Origin: Caldimonas tepidiphila
GTDB taxonomy: Bacteria > Pseudomonadota > Gammaproteobacteria > Burkholderiales > Burkholderiaceae_C
Length of the DNA: 64,000 nt
Direction of reading: 5' to 3'
NCBI RefSeq assembly: GCF_003569765.1
Contig: NZ_QXMG01000014.1
Coordinates: 43,916 to 107,915, forward strand
Every line of letters starts with the position of its first letter. The stretch's first letter is position 1. A model generated the notes under the pieces. It had not been told where the DNA came from, searched no databases, and saw nothing but the letters and a program-made list of their open reading frames with translations. Below are positions 43,372 through 52,204 of this stretch, piece after piece. The position numbers and the translations under genes were made by a program.

Positions 43372-44364
43372 ATGACGCAACTCGACCGCCGCCAATTCAG
43401 CCTCGGCCTGCTCGCCGCCGGCGCCAGCCTCGCCGCGCCCGGCGTGCTCGCGCAGTCGCAGGCCGCCTGGCCCTCGAAGCCGGTGCGCATCGTCGTGCCC
43501 TACCCGCCCGGCGGCTTCACCGACGTCACCGCGCGGCTCGTCGCGCAGAAGCTCCAGGAGCGGCTCGGCCAGACGGTCACGGTCGACAACAAGCCCGGCG
43601 CCAACAGCCTGATCGGCGTCGACAACGTCGCCAAGTCGCCCCCCGACGGGCACACCTTCGGCGTCGTGATCGCCGCCTACGCGGCCAACACCACGCTCTA
43701 CCAGGGCAAGCTGCCCTACGACCCGCGCAAGGACCTCGTGCCGGTGTCGCTGATCGGCGTCTCGCCGCTGGTGGCGGCGGTGCCGAACGAGGCGCCGTTC
43801 AAGACCGCGCGCGAGCTGATCGAGTACGCGCGCCGCAACCCGGACAAGATCAGCTACGCCTCCAGCGGCAACGGCTCGGCGGTGCACCTGAGCACCGAGC
43901 TGCTGAAGTCGATGACCGGCACCCAGATGGTCCACATCCCCTACAAAGGCGCCGCGCCCGCGCTGACCGACCTGATGGGCGGGCAGGTGCAGCTCTTCCT
44001 CGACGCCGCCTCGGGGCTGATCAACCCCGGCAAGCAGGGCAAGGTGCGGCTGATCGGCGTCGCGAGCGAGCAGCGCCTGCCCGCGCTGCCCGAGGTGCCG
44101 ACCTTCATCGAGCAGGGCGTGACGGGCTTCACCGGCAGCACCTGGGCCGGCATGCTCGCGCCGGCCGGCACGCCGAAAGAGGTGGTGCAGCGCATGTCCG
44201 AGGAGGTGGCTCGCATCGTGCGCCTCGACGACGTGAAGTCACGCCTGGAGGCGATGGGCACCATCCCGGTGGGCAGCACGCCCGAGGCCTTCGAGCGCTT
44301 CATCGCCGAGGAGACCGGGAAGTGGGGCAAGGTGATCCGCGACGCGAAGGTCAGCGTCGACTGA
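43372..44364 (+). CDS. Bug-type periplasmic solute receptor
   Basis: A 330-residue receptor with a Tat-like leader (DRRQFSLGLLAAGASLA) and the Bug opening WPSKPVRIVVPYPPGGFTDVTARLV. NKPGANSLIGVDNVAKS, KISYASSGNGSAVHLSTELL and QMVHIPYKGAAPALTDLMGGQVQLFLD are conserved pocket blocks. It is clearly a paralogue of the next gene, with which it shares the RRQFSLGLLAAG leader and nearly all block sequences, so the pair arose by tandem duplication. AGGAGGAG precedes the ATG. Confidence 0.92.
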   Translation: MTQLDRRQFSLGLLAAGASLAAPGVLAQSQAAWPSKPVRIVVPYPPGGFTDVTARLVAQKLQERLGQTVTVDNKPGANSLIGVDNVAKSPPDGHTFGVVIAAYAANTTLYQGKLPYDPRKDLVPVSLIGVSPLVAAVPNEAPFKTARELIEYARRNPDKISYASSGNGSAVHLSTELLKSMTGTQMVHIPYKGAAPALTDLMGGQVQLFLDAASGLINPGKQGKVRLIGVASEQRLPALPEVPTFIEQGVTGFTGSTWAGMLAPAGTPKEVVQRMSEEVARIVRLDDVKSRLEAMGTIPVGSTPEAFERFIAEETGKWGKVIRDAKVSVD

Positions 44365-44487
44365 GGTCGCACCCCGCGCCCGCGGGGTCCTGCGCCGCCC
44401 GGGGCCGCAAACGGGCAGCCGCCCGTTGACAGCGCCGGCCGCCCCGGGCGAAGGTGGGGGCCCGAACCGCCGCCACCAGGAGTGCCC

Positions 44488-45480
44488 GTGCCGCAGTACA
44501 CCCGCCGCCAGTTCAGCCTCGGGCTGCTCGCCGCCGGACTCGGCGCCTCGCTCCCGCAGGGCGCGGCGGCCCGCCCCGACTGGCCGAGCAAGGCGGTGCG
44601 CCTGATCGTGCCGCAGCCGCCCGGCGGCTTCAGCGACCTGATCGCACGGCTGCTGGCGCAGGAGTTCCGCGAGCAGCTCGGCCAGCCCCTCGTCGTGGAG
44701 AACAAGCCCGGCGCCAACGGCATCGTCGGCGTCGGGCAGCTCGCGAAGTCGCGGCCGGACGACCACAGCTTCGGCCTCGTGTTTCCCGCCTTCGCCGCGC
44801 AGGCCGGCTCGCAGCAGCGCCTGCCCTACGACCCGCAGCTCGACCTGGAGCCGGTGTCGCTCGTCGGCCTGTCGCCGCTGGTCGCCGCAGTGCACCGCAA
44901 CGCCCCCTTCGCGACGGTGGCCGAGATGGTCGAGCACGCGCGCCGCAACCCGGGCCGCATCAACTTCGGCTCCGCCGGCAGCGGCTCGGCCTCGCACCTG
45001 GGGGCCGAGCTGCTGCAGGCGCTCACCGGCATCTCGATGGTCCACATCCCCTACCGCGGCGCGGTGCCCGCGCTCGTCGACGTGGCCGGCGGGCAGATCC
45101 ATCTCTGCTTCGAGGCCGCCGCCGGCCTGCTCGCCACCGGGCTGCGCCACCAGGTGCGGCTGATCGGCGTCGCGAGCGAGCGGCGCCTGCCCGCGCTGCC
45201 CGAGGTGCCGACCTTCGGCGAGCAGGGCCTGCCCGGCTTCACCGCCAGCAGCTGGGCCGGCATGCTCGCGCCGGCCGACACCTCGGTCTCGGTGGTCCAC
45301 CGCATGTCCGCGACCGTCGCGCACGTCCTGCGCCGCGACACGGTGCGGGCCCGGCTGCAGGCGCTGGGCACCCTGTCGATCGGCAGCACGCCGCACGAGT
45401 TCGAGCGCTTCATGGCCGACGAGGCGGCCAAATGGGGCGAAGTGCTCCGCCACGCGCGGCCCGACGCCCCCAATCCCTGA
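44488..45480 (+). CDS. Bug-type periplasmic solute receptor (tandem paralogue)
   Basis: A 330-residue receptor, same length as its upstream neighbour. Leader TRRQFSLGLLAAGLGA, then DWPSKAVRLIVPQPPGGFSDLIARLL, NKPGANGIVGVGQLAKS and ISMVHIPYRGAVPALVDVAGGQIHLCFE. The GTG at 44488 is preferred because AGGAG stands five bases before it; the GTG at 44482 overlaps that site. The 123-base gap before it contains two hairpins (ACCCCGCG/CGCGGGGT and AACGGGC/GCCCGTT) but no T-run. It is the last gene of the operon. Pocket differences from its twin suggest a related but different ligand. Confidence 0.9.
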   Translation: MPQYTRRQFSLGLLAAGLGASLPQGAAARPDWPSKAVRLIVPQPPGGFSDLIARLLAQEFREQLGQPLVVENKPGANGIVGVGQLAKSRPDDHSFGLVFPAFAAQAGSQQRLPYDPQLDLEPVSLVGLSPLVAAVHRNAPFATVAEMVEHARRNPGRINFGSAGSGSASHLGAELLQALTGISMVHIPYRGAVPALVDVAGGQIHLCFEAAAGLLATGLRHQVRLIGVASERRLPALPEVPTFGEQGLPGFTASSWAGMLAPADTSVSVVHRMSATVAHVLRRDTVRARLQALGTLSIGSTPHEFERFMADEAAKWGEVLRHARPDAPNP

Positions 45481-45503
45481 GCCCGGCCCGCCGCCCCTGC
45501 GCT

Positions 45504-46130
45504 TCAGAACATCGACATCGGGCCGCCGCCGCGCCGTGGGGGCGGCTCGCGGCCGCAGACCTCGTCGATCGCCGCCTTCGTGCGCACCGCGTCGCTCGCC
45601 GCCCGCACCGGGTCGCGGTCCAGGATCGGTCGCGGATAGGTGCCCGAGACGATGCCTTCGTAGCTGAGCTCGACCGCGCCGGCCTCCGGCGGCAGCAGCG
45701 CCAGCGCCGCCGAGAGTGCCTCGTCGACGCTGTCGAGCCGCTCCTCGCGGCAGACGAACTCGTCGAGGTAGTGGGTGCAGTAGACGAACACCGAGGGGCT
45801 GCACTGCCGGATCACGACCCGGGCCACCGGCAGCGGCAGCGGCGCCAGTGCCGGCGGCGAGGCATCGCCCCCGTCGGCAGCGGGGAAGCGCGCCATCAGG
45901 TCCATCGCCAGCTTGTGCAGCGCGAAGATCACGGCGCCCTCGCCGTCCTCGCCGCGGCCGCACTCCTCCATGTGCGCCTCGATCGGCGCGAGGCGCGGGC
46001 TCGACAGGAAGGCGAGGCGGGCGGCGGTCGACATGCCCGCAGGCAGCAGGTAGCGGCGCAGCCTGCCGCTCGAGGTCTCGATCTCCAGAACGGAGGCTCC
46101 ATCGGGAGCACTGCGCAGTTTCTTCGGCAT
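45504..46130 (-). CDS. Hypothetical protein
   Basis: A 208-residue cytoplasmic-looking protein with no signal or membrane segment. It opens MPKKLRSAPDGASVLEIETSSGRLRRYLL, has a central Pro/Ala-rich loop, then VARVVIRQCSPSVFVYCTHYLDEFVCREERLDSVDEAL and a Gly/Pro-rich end. I do not recognise a family. It converges with the third Bug receptor gene at 23 bases, which may mean a short shared 3' region. The start ATG is the first possible and has a weak GGAG-type site (GAGGAG about 7 bases upstream on its strand). Confidence 0.6.
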   Translation of the reverse strand: MPKKLRSAPDGASVLEIETSSGRLRRYLLPAGMSTAARLAFLSSPRLAPIEAHMEECGRGEDGEGAVIFALHKLAMDLMARFPAADGGDASPPALAPLPLPVARVVIRQCSPSVFVYCTHYLDEFVCREERLDSVDEALSAALALLPPEAGAVELSYEGIVSGTYPRPILDRDPVRAASDAVRTKAAIDEVCGREPPPRRGGGPMSMF

Positions 46131-46542
46131 CGAACGGGCTCCTCGGGGCGGGGGTTGATGCGGGGGGCGGCAAGGCCTGTACCCGTCCGCGCCCCGGCTG
46201 CCAACTCGTCACGAATGAAATCTCTGCTGTCATCTCCCTGCAGGAAACGCGCAGTACAGGCGCGGCTGCAGGCATCCGGCTGCATGCCTCGGCGGGCAAT
46301 CGGCGGCAGATCCTGCAGGCGCGGGCATGCAATTCCGACACGCGAGGCGCAGCATTTCAATGCCCTCCCGCTGCCTGCGGGCACGGACCGGCGTGCGCGA
46401 TTCCCCGCCCCTGCGCGGGTTCGTGAGGACCTTTTGCTGCACGCGAGCCGCACAGGCCCGACAATGGCCACCCGCGCGCGGACGCGGCATGCTCCCGAGC
46501 CTGCCGCGCCCCGTCCTGCCCCTGTCCTTCTTGGAGTCCCTG
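46131..46542. other. 412-base gap, nothing identified
   Basis: This gap separates the divergent hypothetical gene and ribA. It holds short dyads such as AGGCAT-N8-ATGCCT (near 46266) and no recognisable RFN riboswitch, promoter or gene. An in-frame ATG at 46489 could extend RibA, but without a ribosome site. Confidence 0.4.
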
Positions 46543-47199
46543 TTGAACGCGCCGACTGCAGCCCCGTCCCCCCTGAAGCGCGCCGCGGCTGCGCGGCTGC
46601 CCACCCGCTTCGGCGAGTTCACGATGCTGGCCTACAAGGCCGGTGACGACAGCGAGGAGCATGTCGCGGTCGTGAAGGGCGACGTGGCCGACCGCGACGT
46701 GCTGCTGCGCATCCATTCCGAGTGCCTGACCGGCGACATCTTCGGCTCGCTGCGCTGCGACTGCGGCGAGCAGCTCGCGCTGGCGCTGCAGCGCATCGCC
46801 GAGGAGGGCGCGGGCGTCGTCATCTACATGCGCGGCCACGAGGGGCGCGGCATCGGCATCACGCAGAAGCTGCGCGCCTACGCGCTGCAGGACCAGGGCC
46901 TCGACACCGTCGACGCCAACCTCGCGCTCGGCCTGCCGGTCGACTCGCGCCGCTTCGACGCGGCCGCGGCGATCCTGCGCGACCTGGGCGTGCGCTCGGT
47001 GCGCCTGATGAGCAACAACCCGATGAAGATGCTCGCGCTGCAGCAGCAGGGCATCGCCGTCTCGCAGCGCGAGGTGCACGAGGTGGCGCCGACCGCCGAC
47101 AGCGGCGCCTACCTCAATACCAAGCGTGACCGGCTCGGCCACTGGCTGGGCGGCGGCGCGCCGAAGAGCGCCGAGACCGAGACGCTCGACGCCGCCTGA
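46543..47199 (+). CDS. ribA: GTP cyclohydrolase II
   Basis: A 218-residue stand-alone RibA, which opens the imidazole ring of GTP to start riboflavin synthesis. The three zinc cysteines are in [17 protein letters not shown], the active-site loop is [12 protein letters not shown], and the GTP-binding [10 protein letters not shown] block and C-terminal [13 protein letters not shown] are conserved. TTG at 46543 is chosen: it has TTGGAG six bases upstream and gives the usual RibA opening ([16 protein letters not shown]). It is not fused to RibB. Two GC-rich hairpins follow the stop. Confidence 0.93.
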   Translation: MNAPTAAPSPLKRAAAARLPTRFGEFTMLAYKAGDDSEEHVAVVKGDVADRDVLLRIHSECLTGDIFGSLRCDCGEQLALALQRIAEEGAGVVIYMRGHEGRGIGITQKLRAYALQDQGLDTVDANLALGLPVDSRRFDAAAAILRDLGVRSVRLMSNNPMKMLALQQQGIAVSQREVHEVAPTADSGAYLNTKRDRLGHWLGGGAPKSAETETLDAA

Positions 47200-47208
47200 C
47201 GCGCCCCG

Positions 47209-47226
47209 CCCCCCGACATCGGGGGG
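47209..47226 (+). terminator. Hairpin after ribA
   Basis: CCCCCCG-ACAT-CGGGGGG forms a 7-bp perfect stem 10 bases after the stop; a second hairpin, GCGCGGGTC-N6-GACCCGCGC, lies at 47259-47282. Neither has a T-run, so they may be non-canonical or Rho-assisted ends. Confidence 0.4.
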
Positions 47227-47313
47227 AGCGGGCCGCCCCCTGCCCCGAACACTGCATCGCGCGGGTCCCGATCGACCCGCGCCAGGCCGCACGATGTCGC
47301 AGGGAGGCCCGCG

Positions 47314-47967
47314 ATGGACATTTCCTCAGTTGCACGCGCCGCCGTCGCGGCGGGCTTCGCCCTCCTCGGCGCGGCGGCAGTCGCGGTCCCGGTGACCTCG
47401 TTGCCGTCCCCGATGCCGATCGGGATGCCGGTGCTGCGTGCGCCGCAGACGCGCGGTCCCGTCACCTTCGCCGAGGGCGTCACCTGGAGCGCGACCTCGC
47501 TCGCGTCGAGTTTCGGCGACACGCGGCGCCAGAACCTCGGCGAGAACGGCGACTGGAGCGGCGCCGCCGGCCCCTATGCGGCGCTCGGTGCCGCGGAGGG
47601 CACGATGACGGTGGCCTTCGACACGCCGGTGCGCGGCGTCGGCGCGCTGCTGAACTATGCGCCGCCGGCCGGCCTCTTCACGCTGGCGATCTACGATGCC
47701 GAGCGCCGCCTGCTGGACTCGCGCACGCTCGGCTTCTCCAGTCCCTGCACTCCCGTTCCCGGCTGCTCGCCCTCCGACACCGAGAACGCGGGTGAATTCC
47801 ATGGCTTCGTGCACGATTCGGCCGACATCAGCTATTTCACGATGTCCGACGCCTATGTCGTGATACGCGGATTGCAGGTAACCGCAGTGCCGGAACCGCA
47901 AGAATATGTATTGATGCTGACCGGCCTCGCCTTCTTGGCATTTTCAATTCGTCGCATCCGGCGCTGA
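47314..47967 (+). CDS. PEP-CTERM sorting-domain protein
   Basis: A 217-residue exported protein. An N-terminal hydrophobic leader is followed by a beta-rich body (GVTWSATSLASSFGD..., GTMTVAFDTPVRGVGALLNYAPPAGLFTLAIYDAERRLLDSRT) and a PEP-CTERM tail: VPEPQEYVLMLTGLAFLAFSIRRIRR, that is, the VPEP motif, one membrane helix and a basic end. Such tails are cut by exosortase EpsH/XrtA-type enzymes and the proteins are linked to exopolysaccharide or floc matrices. No exosortase is in the window. Its own function is unknown. Confidence 0.85.
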   Translation: MDISSVARAAVAAGFALLGAAAVAVPVTSLPSPMPIGMPVLRAPQTRGPVTFAEGVTWSATSLASSFGDTRRQNLGENGDWSGAAGPYAALGAAEGTMTVAFDTPVRGVGALLNYAPPAGLFTLAIYDAERRLLDSRTLGFSSPCTPVPGCSPSDTENAGEFHGFVHDSADISYFTMSDAYVVIRGLQVTAVPEPQEYVLMLTGLAFLAFSIRRIRR

Positions 47968-48250
47968 ACAGTTTCATACCGTTCCGGCCCCTTCCCCCGG
48001 GAGCGCCCCTTCTTCACCGCCTTTTTGCCGCTCTCCGTTCAATATTGTCGAACGAGAAAAATATTCAATCCCGGCTCGATAAAAACCATTGTCCCGAAGG
48101 CGGAATCCGCCCCGTCGTTCAGGGGGATATATTCCACTCGACGCCGGTTGCTTGAGCCCGCCCCCGGAATCAAGGGGGGCCCTTTCGAATATCCCCCGGC
48201 CTTTTCCACGAGGCCGTATCCGTTCCATCGTTGCAAGGGTGCCGTACACG

Positions 48251-49372
48251 ATGTCCTGTCCAAGCCTCATGCAATGCCTGCGCCGTGGCGCGGCGGCCCT
48301 GGCGCTCGCCGCACTCGCCGTGCCGCCGCTGGGCGCGCAGCCCGCGGGCGGCAGCCGCTACAGCGTGACCGAGTACGCCCGCATCGAGGACCCGGGCGAC
48401 AGCCCGGTCGTGCGGCGCATCAACGGTCGAGACGAGATCGCCGCCGGCATCAGCCGCGGCAAGGGCCGCAACGCGGCGCCGCGCGCACTGATCCTCACCG
48501 CCGGCGGCGCGATCGAGCTGCCCGCGCTGCAGGGCCGCGACTTCAGCGCCTCCTACGGCCTCAACGACGACGGCGAGGTCGCGGGCGCCTTCAACGGCGA
48601 TGTCGCGATCCGGCCCTTCCGCTCGATGCGCCGCGCCGGCTTCGTCGCGCTGCCGGTGCTGCCCGGCCACACCGGCGGCATCGCCTACGGCATCAACGCC
48701 CGCGGCGACTCGGTCGGCTACTCCAGCGGCGCCGAGGGCGTGCGCGCGGTCTGGTGGACGCGCAACGGCGAGATCCAGCTGCTGCCCTCGCCGCCGGGGA
48801 CGGACAGCCGCGCCTTCGCCGTCAACAACCGCGGCGACGTGGTCGGCAGCGTCGGCGAGCAGCCCGCGCGCGCGGTGATTTGGCCCGCCAAGGCCCAGGC
48901 GGTCGAGCTCGGCACGCTGCCGGGCTTCGCCGGCAGCGAGGCGCTCGCCACGAACAACCGCGGCGACGTGGTCGGCAACGCGCTCGGCGCCGACGGCGCG
49001 CCCAACCGCAGCCGCGCAGTGCTGTGGGAGGCCGGCCGGGGCGGGCTGCAGGACCTCGGCGCGCTGCCGGGCGACACCGACAGCCGCGCGCACGACATCA
49101 ACGCGCGCGGCGACGTGGTGGGCAGCTCGCGCGGCCCGGCCGGCGACCGCGCCTTCCTGTGGACCCCGCGCGGCGGCATGGCCGACCTCAACGCGCTGGT
49201 CTCCCTGCCGGGCGCGGTGCTGGTGGAGGCGCTGGGCATCAACGACCGGGGTTCGATCGTCGCGATCGCGCAGGAAACCGAAGAGCATGCGCCGGGCGCC
49301 GGTCACGACGGGGGCGACCACGGCGACCACGAGTTGCCGCGCCGCGTCGTCGTGCTCAGGCCTCAGCGCTGA
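48251..49372 (+). CDS. Exported HAF-repeat protein with His-rich tail
   Basis: A 373-residue secreted protein with a signal peptide (cleaved near LGAQPA). It is made of HAF-type repeats, each with a core like ININARGDVVG: YGLNDDGEVAG, YGINARGDSVG, FAVNNRGDVVG, LATNNRGDVVG, HDINARGDVVG and LGINDRGSIVA, alternating with short strands ending AVLW or AFLWT. This should fold as a beta-propeller-like or beta-rich repeat. The tail (EEHAPGAGHDGGDHGDHEL) is rich in His and Asp, a plausible metal-binding patch. It ends 26 bases before the copper radical oxidase gene, suggesting one transcript. Function is unknown. Confidence 0.82.
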   Translation: MSCPSLMQCLRRGAAALALAALAVPPLGAQPAGGSRYSVTEYARIEDPGDSPVVRRINGRDEIAAGISRGKGRNAAPRALILTAGGAIELPALQGRDFSASYGLNDDGEVAGAFNGDVAIRPFRSMRRAGFVALPVLPGHTGGIAYGINARGDSVGYSSGAEGVRAVWWTRNGEIQLLPSPPGTDSRAFAVNNRGDVVGSVGEQPARAVIWPAKAQAVELGTLPGFAGSEALATNNRGDVVGNALGADGAPNRSRAVLWEAGRGGLQDLGALPGDTDSRAHDINARGDVVGSSRGPAGDRAFLWTPRGGMADLNALVSLPGAVLVEALGINDRGSIVAIAQETEEHAPGAGHDGGDHGDHELPRRVVVLRPQR

Positions 49373-49398
49373 CAAGCGAGCAAGGGAGAAGAGAGCCC

Positions 49399-50838
49399 AT
49401 GACGACGCCCGATTCCATCGCCCGCCGCCGCCTCTGCGGCGCCGCGCTCGCGGCCCCGCTCGGCGCGCTGCTGCCGCACGCCGCCTCCGCCGCCGTGACC
49501 ACGCCCTCGATCGGGGGGCGCTGGCAGAACGGCCCGAACCTGCCCTACTTCCCGGTGCACATGCACGTGCTGCCCGACGCCAACGTGATGATGTGGCCGG
49601 GCGACGGCGGCGTGAACGGCGACGACCCGCGGGTCTGGAACCCGGCCACCGGCGTGCTGTCGGCGCGCAACCGCGCAGGCTTCGACCTGTTCTGCAGCGG
49701 CCACAACTTCCTGCCCGACGGACGGCTCTTCGTCACCGGCGGCCACATCAGCAACAACGTCGGGCTCGCCGAGGCGGCGATCTACGACCCGGCCGGCAAC
49801 GCCTGGACGCGGCTGCCGCGCATGAACCTCGGCCGCTGGTACCCGACCACCACGCTGCTGGCCAGCGGCGACGTGCTCGTCGTCTCCGGCAGCGTGGACA
49901 CGAGCACCGGCGCCAACCCGGTGCCCCAGGTCTGGAAGTCCGCGCTCGGGCGCTGGCAGAGCCTCAACAGCGCGCAGCTCAAGCTGCCGCTCTACCCCTA
50001 CATGTTCCTCGCGCCGAACGGCCGCGTCTTCAACGCCGGCCCGGGCGTCACCACCCGCTACCTCGACTGCGGCGGCTGGGGCACCTGGAGCGTGGTCGGC
50101 AACCGCAGCTTCGGCGGCGGGCGCGGCTACGGCGGCGCGGTGATGTACGCGCCGGGCCGCATCCTCGCCGTCGGCGGGGGCGACCCGCCCACCGCCACCG
50201 CCGAGGTGATCGACCTCAACGCCGCGAGCCCCGCCTGGCGCGCGGTGGGCTCAATGCAGTGGCCGCGCCGCCACATGAGCACCACGGTGCTGCCCGACGG
50301 ACGGGTGCTCGCCACCGGCGGCACGCGGGGCACCGGCTTCAACAACCGCGACCCCGCGCTCGCGGTGCGCACGGCCGAGCTGTGGGACCCGGCCACCGGC
50401 CGCTGGAGCGAGATGGCCACCGCCTACACGCCGCGCTGGTACCACTCGATCGCACTGCTGCTGCCCGACGCGCGGGTGTTCGTGACCGGGGGCAACGGCT
50501 ACACGCAGTCGGAGATCTACTCGCCGCCCTACCTCTTCACCGGCACGCCGCGCCCGACCATCGCGTCGGCGCCGGCGAGCGTCGGCAAGGGCGTCGAGCT
50601 CTTCGTCGGCACGCCCGACGCGGCGGTCGTGAACGCGGTGAGCTGGGTGCGGCTGCCCTCGGTCACGCACACCAACGACATGAACCAGTCCTTCTTCCGC
50701 TCGACGCAGATCACGCGCGCCGACGGCGGCATCCGCACCGTGTCGCCGCGGCACACCAGCGTGCCCTCGGGCCACTACATGCTGTTCCTGCTGCGCGACG
50801 GCGTGCCCTCGGTGGCGAGGATCGTGCGGCTCGGCTAG
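49399..50838 (+). CDS. Copper radical oxidase (galactose/glyoxal oxidase family)
   Basis: A 479-residue exported oxidase with a Tat-like leader (IARRRLCGAALAAPLGALL). A kelch-type propeller carries the copper radical site: the Cys of the Cys-Tyr cofactor in FDLFCSGHNFLPDGR, the partner Tyr in GRWYPTTTLL, the axial Tyr and His in PRWYHSIALLLPDARVF, and the second His in VTHTNDMNQ. A C-terminal DUF1929 domain (PTIASAPASVGKGVELFVGTPDA) completes it. These enzymes oxidise primary alcohols or aldehydes with O2, giving H2O2. The substrate is unknown. The HAF-repeat gene precedes it closely. Confidence 0.88.
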   Translation: MTTPDSIARRRLCGAALAAPLGALLPHAASAAVTTPSIGGRWQNGPNLPYFPVHMHVLPDANVMMWPGDGGVNGDDPRVWNPATGVLSARNRAGFDLFCSGHNFLPDGRLFVTGGHISNNVGLAEAAIYDPAGNAWTRLPRMNLGRWYPTTTLLASGDVLVVSGSVDTSTGANPVPQVWKSALGRWQSLNSAQLKLPLYPYMFLAPNGRVFNAGPGVTTRYLDCGGWGTWSVVGNRSFGGGRGYGGAVMYAPGRILAVGGGDPPTATAEVIDLNAASPAWRAVGSMQWPRRHMSTTVLPDGRVLATGGTRGTGFNNRDPALAVRTAELWDPATGRWSEMATAYTPRWYHSIALLLPDARVFVTGGNGYTQSEIYSPPYLFTGTPRPTIASAPASVGKGVELFVGTPDAAVVNAVSWVRLPSVTHTNDMNQSFFRSTQITRADGGIRTVSPRHTSVPSGHYMLFLLRDGVPSVARIVRLG

Positions 50839-50901
50839 GCGGGGCTCGACGCGCCCGGGATGCCGGGCAGCCTGCCGTGCGGCCGCCGCCCGTCCCCACC
50901 T

Positions 50902-51285
50902 TCAGGACTGCGGGACGAACTGCACGATCTCGCCGTTGTCCCGCTTCATGTAGAGCTCGGAGCCCTTGACGCGGACGTCGTGACACGTTTCGCCGATCCT
51001 GCGGCCCTTGTTGCAGAGCCGGCCGTCCTCCACCTTCCACTCGCCGCTGTCGTTGAAGCCGCGGCTCGTGTTGATGAAGAAATAGCCGTTGGACTTGTAT
51101 TCCAGGCGCCAGCTCGCGCCGTCGGCCAGCTTCACGTTGAACACCTTGCCGCCGAGCCGTTCGCGGAGCTCGGCAGCCGCCGGCGGCGCCGAATCCTCGG
51201 GAAAGCCTGCAGGGGCGCTCGTCTGGGCCGCCGCCGCCGTGCAGGCGACGGCCAGGGCGGCGAGAAGCAGGGGGCTCTTCGACAT
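50902..51285 (-). CDS. Hypothetical exported protein
   Basis: A 127-residue protein with a signal peptide (cleaved near TAAAAQ). The mature part is a small beta-rich domain: GKVFNVKLADGASWRLEYKSNGYFFINTS, GFNDSGEWKVEDGRLCNKGRRIGETCHDVRVKGSELYMKRDNGEIVQF. Two cysteines (LCNKG, ETCHD) may form a disulfide. This resembles small periplasmic DUF995-like domains, not firmly. The ATG at 51285 was chosen because GGAGG lies six bases upstream; an ATG at 51291 abuts the ribosome site. Confidence 0.65.
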   Translation of the reverse strand: MSKSPLLLAALAVACTAAAAQTSAPAGFPEDSAPPAAAELRERLGGKVFNVKLADGASWRLEYKSNGYFFINTSRGFNDSGEWKVEDGRLCNKGRRIGETCHDVRVKGSELYMKRDNGEIVQFVPQS

Positions 51286-51442
51286 CGGCATCCTCCGGTG
51301 ATCGGTGATTCTTCTTCGGGCAGCAGGGATCGCGGCCCGAGCCTCGGGGCATGCCGGCCGCCTTCGCAGGTTTCTTGCCGGCACCCCGGAAGCCGCGTAC
51401 CGTCATCGAGGCCGGCAACACGGCATCCAACGAGGAGACGCC

Positions 51443-51619
51443 ATGGTAGACGAGACCAAGCCTTTCGAACCGCTCGACCGGGGCCGGGTCGACCTGACCG
51501 ACCCGAACGAGATCGAGTACTGGTGCAGGGAGTTCGACTGCACCGAGCCCGAGTTGCGCGCCGCGATCGACAAGGTCGGCTGGCACACCAGCGCCGTGCG
51601 CGAGGAACTCTGCAAGTGA
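51443..51619 (+). CDS. DUF3606 small protein
   Basis: A 58-residue protein of the DUF3606 family (DLTDPNEIEYWCREFDCTEPELRAAIDKVGWHTSAVREEL). It is a short helix-turn-helix-like helical domain without known DNA contacts, common in proteobacteria and often stress-linked. An ATG with GAGGAG upstream marks the start. It converges with the ArsC-type gene. Confidence 0.85.
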   Translation: MVDETKPFEPLDRGRVDLTDPNEIEYWCREFDCTEPELRAAIDKVGWHTSAVREELCK

Positions 51620-51652
51620 GGCACGCGGGGCAGGCGCGCCCGGTGCGGGACC

Positions 51653-52093
51653 TCAGTCCCTGCCGACGCGCCGCCCCTCGGCGTCCACCACCGGCTCGCC
51701 GTCCTCCTTCGCGAACGCGCCCTGCTGCGGGCGCGGCAGGATGTCGAGCACCGTCTCCGAGGGACGGCACAGCCGCGTGCCGAGCGGCGACACGACGAGC
51801 GGGCGCTCGATCAGGATCGGGTGCGCGAGCATGAAGTCGAGCAGCTCCGCGTCGCTCCACTTCGGGTCCTCGAGGCCCAGCTCCTCGTAGAGACTGCCCT
51901 TGCGGCGCAGCACGCCGCGCACCGGCAGGCCCGCCGCGGCGATCAGCGCGGCCAGCGTCCCGCGGTCCGGCGGCGTCTTCAGGTACTCGACCACCTCCGG
52001 CTCGATGCCGGCATTGCGGATCAGCGCCAGCGTGTTGCGCGAGGTGCCGCAGGCGGGGTTGTGGTAGATCGTGACGCGGTCTTCGGTGGACAT
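51653..52093 (-). CDS. arsC: Arsenate reductase, glutaredoxin-coupled ArsC/Spx family
   Basis: A 146-residue thioredoxin-fold protein of the plasmid R773 type. The catalytic Cys is in YHNPACGTSRNTL, and ArsC-type Arg residues occur in IERPLVVSPLGTRLCRPSE. It is unrelated in fold to the arsC of the ars operon at 1938. It is not beside arsenic genes here, and chromosomal members often have other redox roles, so arsenate reduction is the family function rather than proven. It converges with DUF3606 and is followed upstream by a DsbA-like gene. Confidence 0.87.
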   Translation of the reverse strand: MSTEDRVTIYHNPACGTSRNTLALIRNAGIEPEVVEYLKTPPDRGTLAALIAAAGLPVRGVLRRKGSLYEELGLEDPKWSDAELLDFMLAHPILIERPLVVSPLGTRLCRPSETVLDILPRPQQGAFAKEDGEPVVDAEGRRVGRD

Positions 52094-52204
52094 GTCCCGG
52101 CTCCTGGATGTTCGTTCAAAGCGCGCGATTGTCCCTCGCGGCGGCGACGCGCCGCCAGATGCCGGGCCGGGCCAAGCCGGGCCGGGACGCGGCCCGCCCC
52201 GGCC

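Noticed and set aside
46327..46542. Longer RibA starting at an upstream ATG
   Set aside because: The extra residues are Arg/Pro/Ser-rich, have no match to RibA and no ribosome site; TTG at 46543 gives the normal N-terminus.
47209..47282. Two hairpins after ribA as classical terminators
   Set aside because: No T-run follows either stem. They are kept only as weak, non-canonical end candidates.
47200..47313. Sigma54 promoter for the PEP-CTERM gene
   Set aside because: No TGGCAC-N5-TTGC-like element could be found in the upstream region.
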